Assembly (NCBI GenBank): GCA_007126675.1
Contig: SLAU01000144.1
Coordinates: 1-6,864 of the forward strand
From: Balneolaceae bacterium
GTDB taxonomy: Bacteria > Bacteroidota > Rhodothermia > Balneolales > Balneolaceae
Length of the DNA: 6,864 bases
Direction: 5' to 3'
Of the stretch, positions 1-5,929 are shown one piece after another. The first letter of the stretch is position 1. Every line of letters starts with the position of its first letter. A model generated the notes under the pieces. The model worked only from the letters and a program-made list of their open reading frames with translations, was not told the origin of the DNA and ran no database searches. A program made the translations under genes and the position numbers.

Positions 1-241
1 AGTAGCTATGTTGCGACGAATAATAATACACATGCTATCAATTATTTGTTTAATTAAAAATTATAATAAATTATAAAACAAGTTCTAGAAGACTTTGAGA
101 GGTCATTTTGTATTTTTGAAGTTGGAAAAATTAACCATTCTGAATATTATCGAAAACAATACACAGAGTGACAGATAAGGGCAGCGAATATTTAAGCATA
201 CAATCATCACGAAAGAGTAAAAAAGCAGACAAGTAAAAAAT
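1..241. other. AT-rich leader region upstream of the sugar operon; no confirmed gene
   Basis: No convincing gene is visible here. The frame beginning at base 1 is open to a TAA at 55-57 (18 codons, reading SSYVATNNNTHAINYLFN) and could be the tail of an upstream plus-strand gene, but 18 codons are too few to identify. The same frame is open again from 70 to a TGA at 169-171 (33 codons, protein-like composition, no ATG/GTG/TTG at its head), which may be chance or a decayed gene remnant. The rest is AT-rich and probably contains the leader and promoter of the operon that starts at 242. Confidence 0.4.
111..118 (+). promoter_or_regulatory. Candidate Bacteroidota-type -7 element (TAnnTTTG)
   Basis: TATTTTTG matches the TAnnTTTG -7 consensus of the Bacteroidota housekeeping sigma factor exactly. 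The nearest upstream TTTG (94-97) is only 13 bp away, shorter than the usual gap to the -33 element, so the second half of the promoter is not well supported. If used, it would give a 5' leader of roughly 115 nt before the start codon at 242. A six-base match in AT-rich DNA can occur by chance. Confidence 0.22.
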
Positions 242-1009
242 ATGAGAAGTAATAATGTTGGAATCGTAATTCAAGCCAGAATGGGGTCATCCAGACTGCC
301 AGGGAAAATGGGCAAAAAGTTTTTTGACGGAAAAACACTTTTAGAAATTGTTATTGAGCGAATATTATCAGTAAGCGGACAGGTACCGGTTCTGATTGCC
401 ACAACAAACAATAGCATTGACGATTACATAGCTGAGAAGTCAAAAAAATTGGGGGTCTCGGTTTTTAGGGGCAGCGAAGATGATGTAATGTCGAGATTTA
501 TTGGAGCCGCCGGCGAGTACAATTTAAACACTCTCATAAGAATTTGTGCGGATAACCCATTTATACAGCCTAAGTTCATCAGGCAGTTAATAAATTATAA
601 TGATGATTTAACAGCAGATTATGTAGGTTTCAGATTAAATAAAACCCATCCGGGTATTAAGACACATCTTGGTTTTTTCCCTGAGTGGGTAAAATTAAAG
701 GCACTTAAGGAGGTTCATGCCTCTGGCGTAGATTCAATATACAAAGAGCATGTTACCAATTATTTCTACAGTGATAAAAATAAAAAGTACACACTAAAGT
801 GGATAGAACTTAGCTACCCACGATTTGTAATTGAAGAAGCAAGATTGACAATTGATACAGAATCCGATTTCGACATTTCTGAGAATCTGTACAAATATTT
901 TAGTAAAAATAATATGGACGGTAACGATGATGAAATAATTCAATACTTAAGTGAACATCCGCTAATTATAAAAGAAATGAAAAATAATATCATTAAAAAT
1001 GAAAAATAG
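242..1009 (+). CDS. SpsF-type cytidylyltransferase (CMP-sugar synthetase-like)
   Basis: Predicted cytosolic nucleotidyltransferase that activates an acidic sugar with CTP, giving a CMP-sugar for surface glycan assembly. The 255-residue protein opens with the nucleotide-binding signature QARMGSSRLPGK (residues 11-22), typical of the SpsF/NeuA/KdsB nucleotidyltransferase fold. It continues with TTNNSIDD (54-61), GSEDDVMSRF (77-86), ICADNPFI (101-108, the metal-binding D region) and RLTIDTESDF (201-210). The length matches SpsF-family proteins (about 240-260 residues). The ATG at 242 places the signature at the usual distance from the N-terminus; no Shine-Dalgarno sequence precedes it. Its end overlaps the NeuB-like gene by 11 bp, so the two are probably co-translated. 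That neighbour and the phosphatase point to a nonulosonic-acid-like substrate, but the exact sugar cannot be read from sequence. SpsF proteins differ from classical NeuA, so the reaction is inferred from family and context. Confidence 0.88.
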   Translation: MRSNNVGIVIQARMGSSRLPGKMGKKFFDGKTLLEIVIERILSVSGQVPVLIATTNNSIDDYIAEKSKKLGVSVFRGSEDDVMSRFIGAAGEYNLNTLIRICADNPFIQPKFIRQLINYNDDLTADYVGFRLNKTHPGIKTHLGFFPEWVKLKALKEVHASGVDSIYKEHVTNYFYSDKNKKYTLKWIELSYPRFVIEEARLTIDTESDFDISENLYKYFSKNNMDGNDDEIIQYLSEHPLIIKEMKNNIIKNEK

Positions 1010-2054
1010 GCCTAAAAACGAAGTATATATAATTGGGGAGATAGGGCAGAATCACAATGGATCTGTTGATTTGGCAAAATTGCTGATCGATATGATAGCG
1101 AGAAAAATTGAAGAGGATGACTTCAATTTAGTCTTGAAAGGGATGAACGCTGTAAAACTAACAAAAAGAGATTTGAATGAAGAGTTGTCTCCCTCAGAAA
1201 TGAAAAAACCTTATACAGGACGGAACTCATTTGGGAAAACGTATGGTGAGCACAGGGAGTTTCTGGAATTAACAGATGAACAACATTTTGAAATATATAA
1301 ACATGCGAAAAGCTATAATTTGGATTTTGTTGAAACGCTCTGCGCAAAAGGTTGTTTGTCAATTTTAAAACTTTTTACTCCGGATTATTTAAAAGTTGCC
1401 AGCCGGGACCTTACGAATCTTCCATTATTATCTGCACTTGCTGAAACGAAAATTCCAATTATTATTTCTACAGGAATGGCCGGGAAAAAAGAGCTTGATG
1501 ATGCCCTTGAAACGATTACGAGATATCATGATGATATTTCGATACTTCATTGTGTGTCAGAGTATCCAACTCACCCGGAAAATGTGAATTACAACACAAT
1601 TCCATATTTACTCGAAAATTATGGGCAATTTACAATTGGATACTCAGATCATACGATTGGAATTTCTGCTCCTGTTATAGCAGCTGCAATGGGTGCAAGA
1701 GTTATTGAAAAACATATCACCCTCGACAGAAGAATGAGGGGCTCTGATCAGGCAGGGTCTTTAGGTCCGGATGGAGTGAACAGAATGATCAGGGATTTAA
1801 GATTGCTCGAGATGGGGCTCGGAAACAAAGATTTATTTATCGAACCCGGTGTTGAATCTGCTAAAAATAAACTTGAAAGATCTGTTGCAGTAAAAAGGGA
1901 TATAAGGCTGGGAGAAGAAATAGAGGAAAAAGATCTTTTCTTAATATCACCGGGAAATGGTTATAAATGGCGGGACAGAGATAATGTTATCGGGAAAAAA
2001 GCGAAAGTTGATATTCCATCCGGTGAAATTATCCAAAAGGAGATGATAGAATGA
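999..2054 (+). CDS. neuB: NeuB-family nonulosonic acid (sialic acid-type) synthase with SAF domain
   Basis: Predicted to condense phosphoenolpyruvate with a mannose- or N-acylhexosamine-type sugar (or its 6-phosphate) to form a nine-carbon keto-acid sugar. Residues about 8-275 form the NeuB TIM barrel: EIGQNHNG (14-21), AVKLTKRDL (51-59), LKVASRDL (131-138), STGM (157-160), LHCVSEYPT (183-191), IGYSDHT (213-219) and IEKHITLD (236-243). H218 and H239 are 21 residues apart, as are the two Mn-binding histidines of meningococcal NeuB as I recall them. The usual GPDH/GSDH motif reads GSDQ (248-251). Residues about 290-351 form the antifreeze-like SAF domain, with RSVAVKRDI near its start and GNGYKWRDRDNVIGKKAK (319-336) in its second half. 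The length of 351 is full size. The gene overlaps the upstream cytidylyltransferase by 11 bp and the downstream phosphatase by 4 bp (ATGA). Whether it makes neuraminic, legionaminic, pseudaminic acid or KDN cannot be decided here. Confidence 0.92.
   Translation: MKNRPKNEVYIIGEIGQNHNGSVDLAKLLIDMIARKIEEDDFNLVLKGMNAVKLTKRDLNEELSPSEMKKPYTGRNSFGKTYGEHREFLELTDEQHFEIYKHAKSYNLDFVETLCAKGCLSILKLFTPDYLKVASRDLTNLPLLSALAETKIPIIISTGMAGKKELDDALETITRYHDDISILHCVSEYPTHPENVNYNTIPYLLENYGQFTIGYSDHTIGISAPVIAAAMGARVIEKHITLDRRMRGSDQAGSLGPDGVNRMIRDLRLLEMGLGNKDLFIEPGVESAKNKLERSVAVKRDIRLGEEIEEKDLFLISPGNGYKWRDRDNVIGKKAKVDIPSGEIIQKEMIE
2037..2042 (+). promoter_or_regulatory. Shine-Dalgarno sequence for the phosphatase gene
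   Basis: AAGGAG lies 8 bp before the ATG at 2051, inside the last codons of the NeuB-like gene. It is the only strong ribosome-binding site in the operon. It supports the 2051 start, and with the ATGA overlap it suggests translational coupling plus independent initiation of the phosphatase. Confidence 0.55.
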
Positions 2055-2578
2055 ATAAACTGCCAAAACTTTTTATTACCGACATAGATGGTGTTTGGAC
2101 AGATGGCGGGATGTACTACGATCAAACAGGAAATGAATGGAAAAAATTTAATACATCAGACAGTGCGGGCGTTCTTTTCTTAAGATACCTGGAAATACCA
2201 TTTGCTATTATTACATCGGAAAAGACAGAAATTGTCAGAAGGAGAGCCAAAAAATTGAAAGTTGAATATTTATTTGACGGAATATCCGATAAGCTTTCGG
2301 TTGCTGAACAGCTTTGTTCGAAGCTTGGTGTAACCCTTAATGAAACAGCATTTATCGGAGATGATCTGAATGATATTCCACTGCTCAAAAAAGTTGGTTT
2401 TCCGGCTGTACCTGCAAATGCAACAGATTATGTCAGAAAGTATTCATCAGTAAAAATCTCAAAAAAGGGTGGAGAAGGAGCTTTCAGAGAATTTGTAGAA
2501 TTAATATTGAAAAAGAATAGCTTGATGGAAGATGTGTTAAAAAAGCATTTTGACCATTTAAATAAACAGAAGAATTGA
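2051..2578 (+). CDS. KdsC-like HAD phosphatase (nonulosonate- or KDO-phosphate phosphatase type)
   Basis: Predicted cytosolic HAD phosphatase of the small, cap-less KdsC type, which removes phosphate from a keto-acid sugar. Motif I is DIDGVWTDG (residues 11-19), with D11 as nucleophile and D13 as general acid/base. Motif II is IITSEK (53-58), where canonical KdsC reads TGR. K81 is the likely motif III lysine. Motif IV is FIGDDLNDIPLL (102-113), with D104, D105 and D108 available for Mg. The tail GGEGAFREFVELIL (140-153) matches the KdsC C-terminal segment that reaches into the neighbouring subunit's active site. The length of 175 residues is normal for KdsC. The gene starts inside the stop of the NeuB-like gene (ATGA) behind a strong Shine-Dalgarno sequence. 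This pairing resembles the Bacteroides KDN pathway, where a 9-phosphate is made and then hydrolysed, so a phosphorylated nonulosonate is the most likely substrate. A KDO-8-phosphate phosphatase role is less likely, since the neighbouring synthase is NeuB-like and not KdsA. Confidence 0.87.
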   Translation: MNKLPKLFITDIDGVWTDGGMYYDQTGNEWKKFNTSDSAGVLFLRYLEIPFAIITSEKTEIVRRRAKKLKVEYLFDGISDKLSVAEQLCSKLGVTLNETAFIGDDLNDIPLLKKVGFPAVPANATDYVRKYSSVKISKKGGEGAFREFVELILKKNSLMEDVLKKHFDHLNKQKN

Positions 2579-2615
2579 TAAATACTCAGATTCATAAAAA
2601 AGAAATACTGCATCG

Positions 2616-3899
2616 ATGAATAGAGAGAAAAAAATGGAAGAGTATTTTGACAGGCTTTGGCCGATATGCAGAAGTATTACCGGTAATGGCCTTAGGGAGT
2701 CTTTTAAAATTCTTCAGGAAGTGATTCCACTGGAATTACATGAGGTGGAAAGCGGAACAGAAGTATTTGATTGGAAGGTGCCAAGGGAATGGAACATTAA
2801 GGATGCTTATATAATTACACCTGACGGAGAAAAAATTGCGGACTTTTCGAGAAATAATTTACATGTTGTCAATTACTCAATTCCGGTTAATAAAACGCTT
2901 GGGTTCAGTGAATTAAAAAAGCATTTACACTATAAAAAAGAGTTGCCGGATGCGATACCGTATGCAACAACGTACTACAAAGAAGATTGGGGTTTCTGCA
3001 TCGATTATAACACTTTTAAATCTCTGCCCGAGAAGGGTGAGTATAGAGTGGTTATTGATTCATCTCTCAAAGATGGAAGTCTTACCTATGGTGAATTTTT
3101 GCTTCCGGGACAGAGTAAGAAGGAGATATTGTTTACAAGTTATTTGTGTCATCCAAGTATGGCTAACAATGAACTTTCTGGTCCTTTAGCAGTAGCTTTT
3201 CTGTATGACGAATTAAAAAAGAAGAAAAACAGATTTTATTCTTACAGATTTGTATTGGCACCGGAGACCATCGGAGCTATTTGTTATCTCCACTTTAACC
3301 TGAAACGTTTGGCAAACAATGTGGTAGGGGGGTATATTTTAACCTGCTGCGGAGATAGTGGCCCCATTACATATAAGCAATCGAGAGAAGAGAACTCTAT
3401 GACAAACAGAGTTACCAAACACCTTTTGGAACATAAGGATATTGATTTCAGCATACTCCCGTTCGATCCAATTGGCAGTGATGAAAGGCAGTATGGCTCG
3501 CCGGGTGTGAATCTTCCTGTCGGGACATTGATGCGAACGCCATTTTCAGAGTACCCCGAATATCATACCTCTCTTGACAATAAAAGCCTCATGAATTTTG
3601 ATAAACTTGCTGATTTTGTACGACATTGTGTGGAATTTGTTAAAGCGATGGAGTTAAATCAGAAATATGAAAATCAGATAAAATTTGGCGAACCGTTTCT
3701 AAGCAAGCGTGACTTATATGAAGATCTTTCCACGAAGAGATCACATTCTGATACCATTAAAATGAGAATGAGACTTTTAAACTTTCTTGATGGTACAAAA
3801 GAACTTGTTGATGTGTGCAATCGGTACGATTACTCTATTCTTTCTGTTGAGCATGAAATTAATCAATTAGTTGAACACGGTCTGCTAAAAATCAGCTAA
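2616..3899 (+). CDS. DUF4910/DUF2172 aminopeptidase-fold protein with C-terminal winged helix
   Basis: A 427-residue member of the M28-like family found in polysaccharide biosynthesis loci; its reaction is not established to my knowledge. The N-terminus carries the family signature LWPICRSITGNGLRES (14-29). Possible zinc-site positions are H179 in CHPSMANNELSG (178-189), E217 in PETIGAI (216-222), D289 in GSDERQYGSPG (287-297) and H317 in EYHTSLDN (315-322). The DUF4910 and DUF2172 parts are interleaved over residues about 8-345. The segment at about 360-427 looks like the winged-helix domain (HTH_47 type) that ends this family. No signal peptide or membrane segment is seen, so it should be cytosolic. 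The start is uncertain: ATG at 2634 (codon 7) follows a purine-rich GAGAG and would place the signature closer to the N-terminus. It lies 37 bp after the phosphatase gene, so it is likely in the same operon. A role as amidase or deacylase on an amino-sugar intermediate is plausible but only inferred. Confidence 0.85.
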   Translation: MNREKKMEEYFDRLWPICRSITGNGLRESFKILQEVIPLELHEVESGTEVFDWKVPREWNIKDAYIITPDGEKIADFSRNNLHVVNYSIPVNKTLGFSELKKHLHYKKELPDAIPYATTYYKEDWGFCIDYNTFKSLPEKGEYRVVIDSSLKDGSLTYGEFLLPGQSKKEILFTSYLCHPSMANNELSGPLAVAFLYDELKKKKNRFYSYRFVLAPETIGAICYLHFNLKRLANNVVGGYILTCCGDSGPITYKQSREENSMTNRVTKHLLEHKDIDFSILPFDPIGSDERQYGSPGVNLPVGTLMRTPFSEYPEYHTSLDNKSLMNFDKLADFVRHCVEFVKAMELNQKYENQIKFGEPFLSKRDLYEDLSTKRSHSDTIKMRMRLLNFLDGTKELVDVCNRYDYSILSVEHEINQLVEHGLLKIS

Positions 3900-3948
3900 C
3901 GATGAATCTAATTTATTGAGCCAGAAAAAGGCTGTTTAATACTTAAGA

Positions 3949-3964
3949 GAGGTCTTTGCAGAAC
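3949..3964 (+). repeat. Left terminal inverted repeat of the MITE-like element
   Basis: GAGGTCTTTGCAGAAC is a perfect 16-bp inverted match to 4072-4087. The outer base just beyond it (A at 3948, T at 4088) also pairs but belongs to the TAAGA duplication, so the repeat is read as 16 bp rather than 17 bp. Confidence 0.8.
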
Positions 3965-4071
3965 TAGGGATTTTGTTCAAGGGCAAGGCCAGAGGAAGGT
4001 TGAAACCGCAGCATATAGCTATATGTGAGGATTTCAACCGACTGATAACGCAGCTATTGGGCAAAAGACCG

Positions 4072-4087
4072 GTTCTGCAAAGACCTC
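4072..4087 (-). repeat. Right terminal inverted repeat of the MITE-like element
   Basis: GTTCTGCAAAGACCTC is the exact reverse complement of 3949-3964. The heptamer AAAGACC also occurs just inside this repeat at 4064-4070, so the right end carries a short tandem-like echo of the terminus that the left end lacks. Confidence 0.8.
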
Positions 4088-4094
4088 TAAGATT

Positions 4095-5012
4095 CTATTC
4101 ATTCAGTAAGCCCATTGACTCAGCCCGCTTTAAAACAATTTCTTTCTCTGATTCGCTTAAAACAGGAAATGGAGCTGTAGTAACTTCTGAAGAAAATATG
4201 CCACGTTCTTTTAAAACAAGCTTACAGGCACTGATTGGGTTATGATTTTTTAGAGTAAAAAAGGCTTCAAAACAATCCATTATCTTAGATTGTGCTTTTC
4301 TGGCTCGATTTAAATCCCGATTACTAATGGATTCATATAGCTCAATTACGGTTTTCGGGATAATGTTTGATAAAAAAGATACCATCCCATTTCCGCCAAG
4401 AGATAAGGCCGGAAGAAGAGAATGATCTTCACCCATTAGAATACTCAACTCAGGGTTATTTTCAGATAAACGTACAACTCTGTGGTAGTACAGCATATCA
4501 TTAGTTGAAACTTTAATTCCAGCTACATTCGGATGTTCTGCAAGTTCAAGAAGTGTTTCATGCTCTATTGATAGTTTAGTATCGTTTGGCTGGTGGTAAA
4601 GCCATACAGGAAGGTCGCTGTGGTTTGCTATTTCAAGAAAATGACGAAGGATGGATTTTTGTTCAAATGGATAATAGTAAGGCGGTGTTGCCATGACTGC
4701 ATCTGCACCGGAAGAGTGGGCATAATCAATATTTTCTAAGCTGGCTTTTGTGCCGCATTCGCCAATGAGAGCCACAACAGGTATACGTTTATTAGTTTCA
4801 TCTACAGTAATCTTTAAAATATTCTTTCTTTTATTGATGGATAAATTCGCAAATTCACCTGTTGAGCTTGGCGAAAGAAAAGCATGAATTCCACTTTTTA
4901 TGAGGTTGCTGATGTGTACCCTCAATTCTGATTCTATTATTTCTTCACTCTCATTTAGCGGAACCAATAGGGGTGTCATCACACCACTGAGGTTTTTTTC
5001 AGTCATTTTCAT
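4095..5012 (-). CDS. DapA/NanA superfamily class I aldolase (DHDPS-like), not a true DapA
   Basis: Predicted cytosolic TIM-barrel lyase/synthase that forms a Schiff base with pyruvate or a related 2-keto acid. The 305-residue length is normal for the family. Visible motifs are GVMTPLLVPLN (10-20), SSTGEFANLS (49-58, the T-T-G-E pyruvate-binding loop), PPYYYPF (110-116), LYHQPNDT (138-145) with Y139 matching the catalytic tyrosine, and GIKVST (165-170) with K167 as the Schiff-base lysine. In DapA the tyrosine is followed five residues later by an arginine (Arg138 in E. coli) that binds aspartate semialdehyde; here that position is D144. Lysine biosynthesis is therefore unlikely, and N-acetylneuraminate lyase-like or sugar-acid aldolase activity is more plausible. 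No Shine-Dalgarno sequence precedes the start, and M3 (codon at 5004-5006) is an alternative. It converges on the nonulosonate operon, so a role in turnover of that sugar is possible but unproven. Its stop lies 2 bp from the MITE target duplication, and the C-terminus looks intact. Confidence 0.86.
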   Translation of the reverse strand: MKMTEKNLSGVMTPLLVPLNESEEIIESELRVHISNLIKSGIHAFLSPSSTGEFANLSINKRKNILKITVDETNKRIPVVALIGECGTKASLENIDYAHSSGADAVMATPPYYYPFEQKSILRHFLEIANHSDLPVWLYHQPNDTKLSIEHETLLELAEHPNVAGIKVSTNDMLYYHRVVRLSENNPELSILMGEDHSLLPALSLGGNGMVSFLSNIIPKTVIELYESISNRDLNRARKAQSKIMDCFEAFFTLKNHNPISACKLVLKERGIFSSEVTTAPFPVLSESEKEIVLKRAESMGLLNE

Positions 5013-5091
5013 GCAATTTAGTGTTGGTAGTTTACCGCAATAACGTTAGTTACAAATTATAAATCAATTGATAAGTAATCGGGCTTAATGA

Positions 5092-5116
5092 TTTGAATCA
5101 ATTCAAAAAATTTGAA
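5092..5116. repeat. Overlapping AT-rich inverted repeats between two minus-strand genes
   Basis: TTTGAAT (5092-5098) and ATTCAAA (5101-5107) are perfect 7-bp arms around CA. The second arm's TTCAAA (5102-5107) also pairs with TTTGAA (5111-5116) across AAA. The three half-sites could form alternative small hairpins. They lie 74-98 bp after the outer-membrane protein gene and 80-104 bp before the aldolase gene, in the 177-bp gap between them. An operator for the aldolase gene or a weak attenuator is possible. Stems made only of A/T plus one G/C pair are weak, and chance is a real alternative. Confidence 0.3.
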
Positions 5117-5189
5117 AATAAAGTTTCAATAAGAGATAACGAGATGAGAAATAGGTACAACTAAAATTTTCTTGCTGAGAAAGGAATTT

Positions 5190-5921
5190 TTAGAGAATGT
5201 AATAAACTGCAATACTTGCTGCTATGTTTTTTGGTTTGAAAGTAAAATCTACGGTGTCTCCTGAATCTAACACAGAATATTTTATACGCATCTCAATACC
5301 TATTTTTGTGTTATAACCGTACTCGAGACCACCACCTATCATCACACCCCCATCAAACTCTTTATACTGATCTCTCACATCCTCTGAGAACTCTCCTTCA
5401 AACTCTATACCGATCGGGGCACCTCTGTTGGTTCCGGAAAATCGGGCGTTAATCAGGTAACCTCCGAATATTCCGCCTGACAGGTGAAAGGTAGTTTCGG
5501 AGCGTTGTCGTCCAAATACAGTTTGCTCGGGAGGAACAGTGGTAAGTTGTAATAGTAAAGGAAGCTGAAGGTATAAAAGTTCGGTTTTGCTTTCAGTATC
5601 AAAGTCAAACCCTCTTAGTACAAAAGTATCATTATAGCTTGCACCCAGCATCGTGATAGTGGGTTCAGCCTGGAAACGAAATCTGTTTGAGAGCCCCTGG
5701 CGCCAGATCACTCCGGCATTAAAACCGGTGGTAAATTCAGGATTGAAGTTAAGATCTATATCACCGGCTACAAATCTAAAGTTTTCAAGATGGCTGTTAA
5801 CATTCATGCCTGCTTTAATTCCAAGCCCCAAACGCTGTGCCTCAGTATCCTGATGAATGAATGGAAATAATATAAATAGCAACAAAAGTATCTTGATAGA
5901 AAGTTGAATACAGTACTTCAT
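5190..5921 (-). CDS. Outer-membrane beta-barrel protein, PorT-like (porin family)
   Basis: Predicted small outer-membrane beta-barrel protein of the type annotated as PorT family or outer membrane protein beta-barrel domain. Residues 1-28 form a signal peptide: a positively charged start (K2, K10), a hydrophobic core ILLLLFILFPFI (11-22) and a likely signal peptidase I cut after TEA (A28). The mature part begins LGLGIKAGMN (31-40), the usual first strand of this family. It continues with alternating strands such as FTTGFNAGVIW (63-73), FRFQAEPTITMLGASY (82-97), LLYLQLPLLLQL (115-126), FHLSGGIFGGYL, GGVMIGGGLEYGYN and IAASIAVYYIL at the C-terminus, consistent with an eight- to ten-strand barrel. 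The length of 243 residues is typical. The final residue is Leu, not the common terminal Phe. The function is unknown; family members are often simply called porin family proteins. It appears to be a single-gene unit. No Shine-Dalgarno sequence is seen, but an 18-bp palindrome lies just upstream of the start. Confidence 0.85.
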   Translation of the reverse strand: MKYCIQLSIKILLLLFILFPFIHQDTEAQRLGLGIKAGMNVNSHLENFRFVAGDIDLNFNPEFTTGFNAGVIWRQGLSNRFRFQAEPTITMLGASYNDTFVLRGFDFDTESKTELLYLQLPLLLQLTTVPPEQTVFGRQRSETTFHLSGGIFGGYLINARFSGTNRGAPIGIEFEGEFSEDVRDQYKEFDGGVMIGGGLEYGYNTKIGIEMRIKYSVLDSGDTVDFTFKPKNIAASIAVYYIL

Positions 5922-5929
5922 TTGATTCG

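Larger units (their letters stand above)
3944..4092. mobile_element. MITE-like element (139 bp) with 16-bp TIRs and 5-bp target duplication
   Basis: A non-coding element spans 3949-4087. Its ends are perfect inverted repeats: GAGGTCTTTGCAGAAC at 3949-3964 and its reverse complement at 4072-4087. It is flanked by the direct repeat TAAGA at 3944-3948 and 4088-4092, as expected of a 5-bp target-site duplication. Inside, further arms pair around the same centre near 4018: 3971-3980 with 4057-4066 (two T-G wobbles), 3998-4005 with 4032-4039 (GGTTGAAA/TTTCAACC), and the palindrome CATATAGCTATATG at 4012-4025. By hand count it is 47% GC, visibly richer than its surroundings. It encodes no transposase, so it would need one supplied in trans. 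It sits between the stops of two convergent genes, 2 bp beyond the stop of the aldolase gene, and could also act as a transcription barrier. The family of the parent insertion sequence is not identified. Confidence 0.78.

Noticed and set aside
1123..1362. Minus-strand frame inside the NeuB-like gene
   Set aside because: It lies wholly antisense to a strongly supported gene and has no domain signature. The same applies to the minus-strand frames at 2122-2388 and 2428-2613 and the plus-strand frames at 1396-1587, 2950-3189 and 5653-5853.
3919..3933. Hairpin AGCC...GGCT followed by GTTTAAT after the operon, as a rho-independent terminator
   Set aside because: The stem has only 4 bp and the T-run is interrupted, so it is too weak to call. 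The larger hairpin downstream is a better structural candidate.
3948..4088. Integron attC site
   Set aside because: The size and imperfect hairpin fit, but the ends and inner arms do not match the RYYYAAC/GTTRRRY core sites. No integrase or cassette structure is present, and the exact TAAGA duplication favours transposition.
3973..4245. Plus-strand 90-codon frame running from the hairpin element into the aldolase gene
   Set aside because: Its right half is antisense to the well-supported aldolase gene and its left half lies in the palindromic element. It has no recognisable domain or ribosome-binding site.
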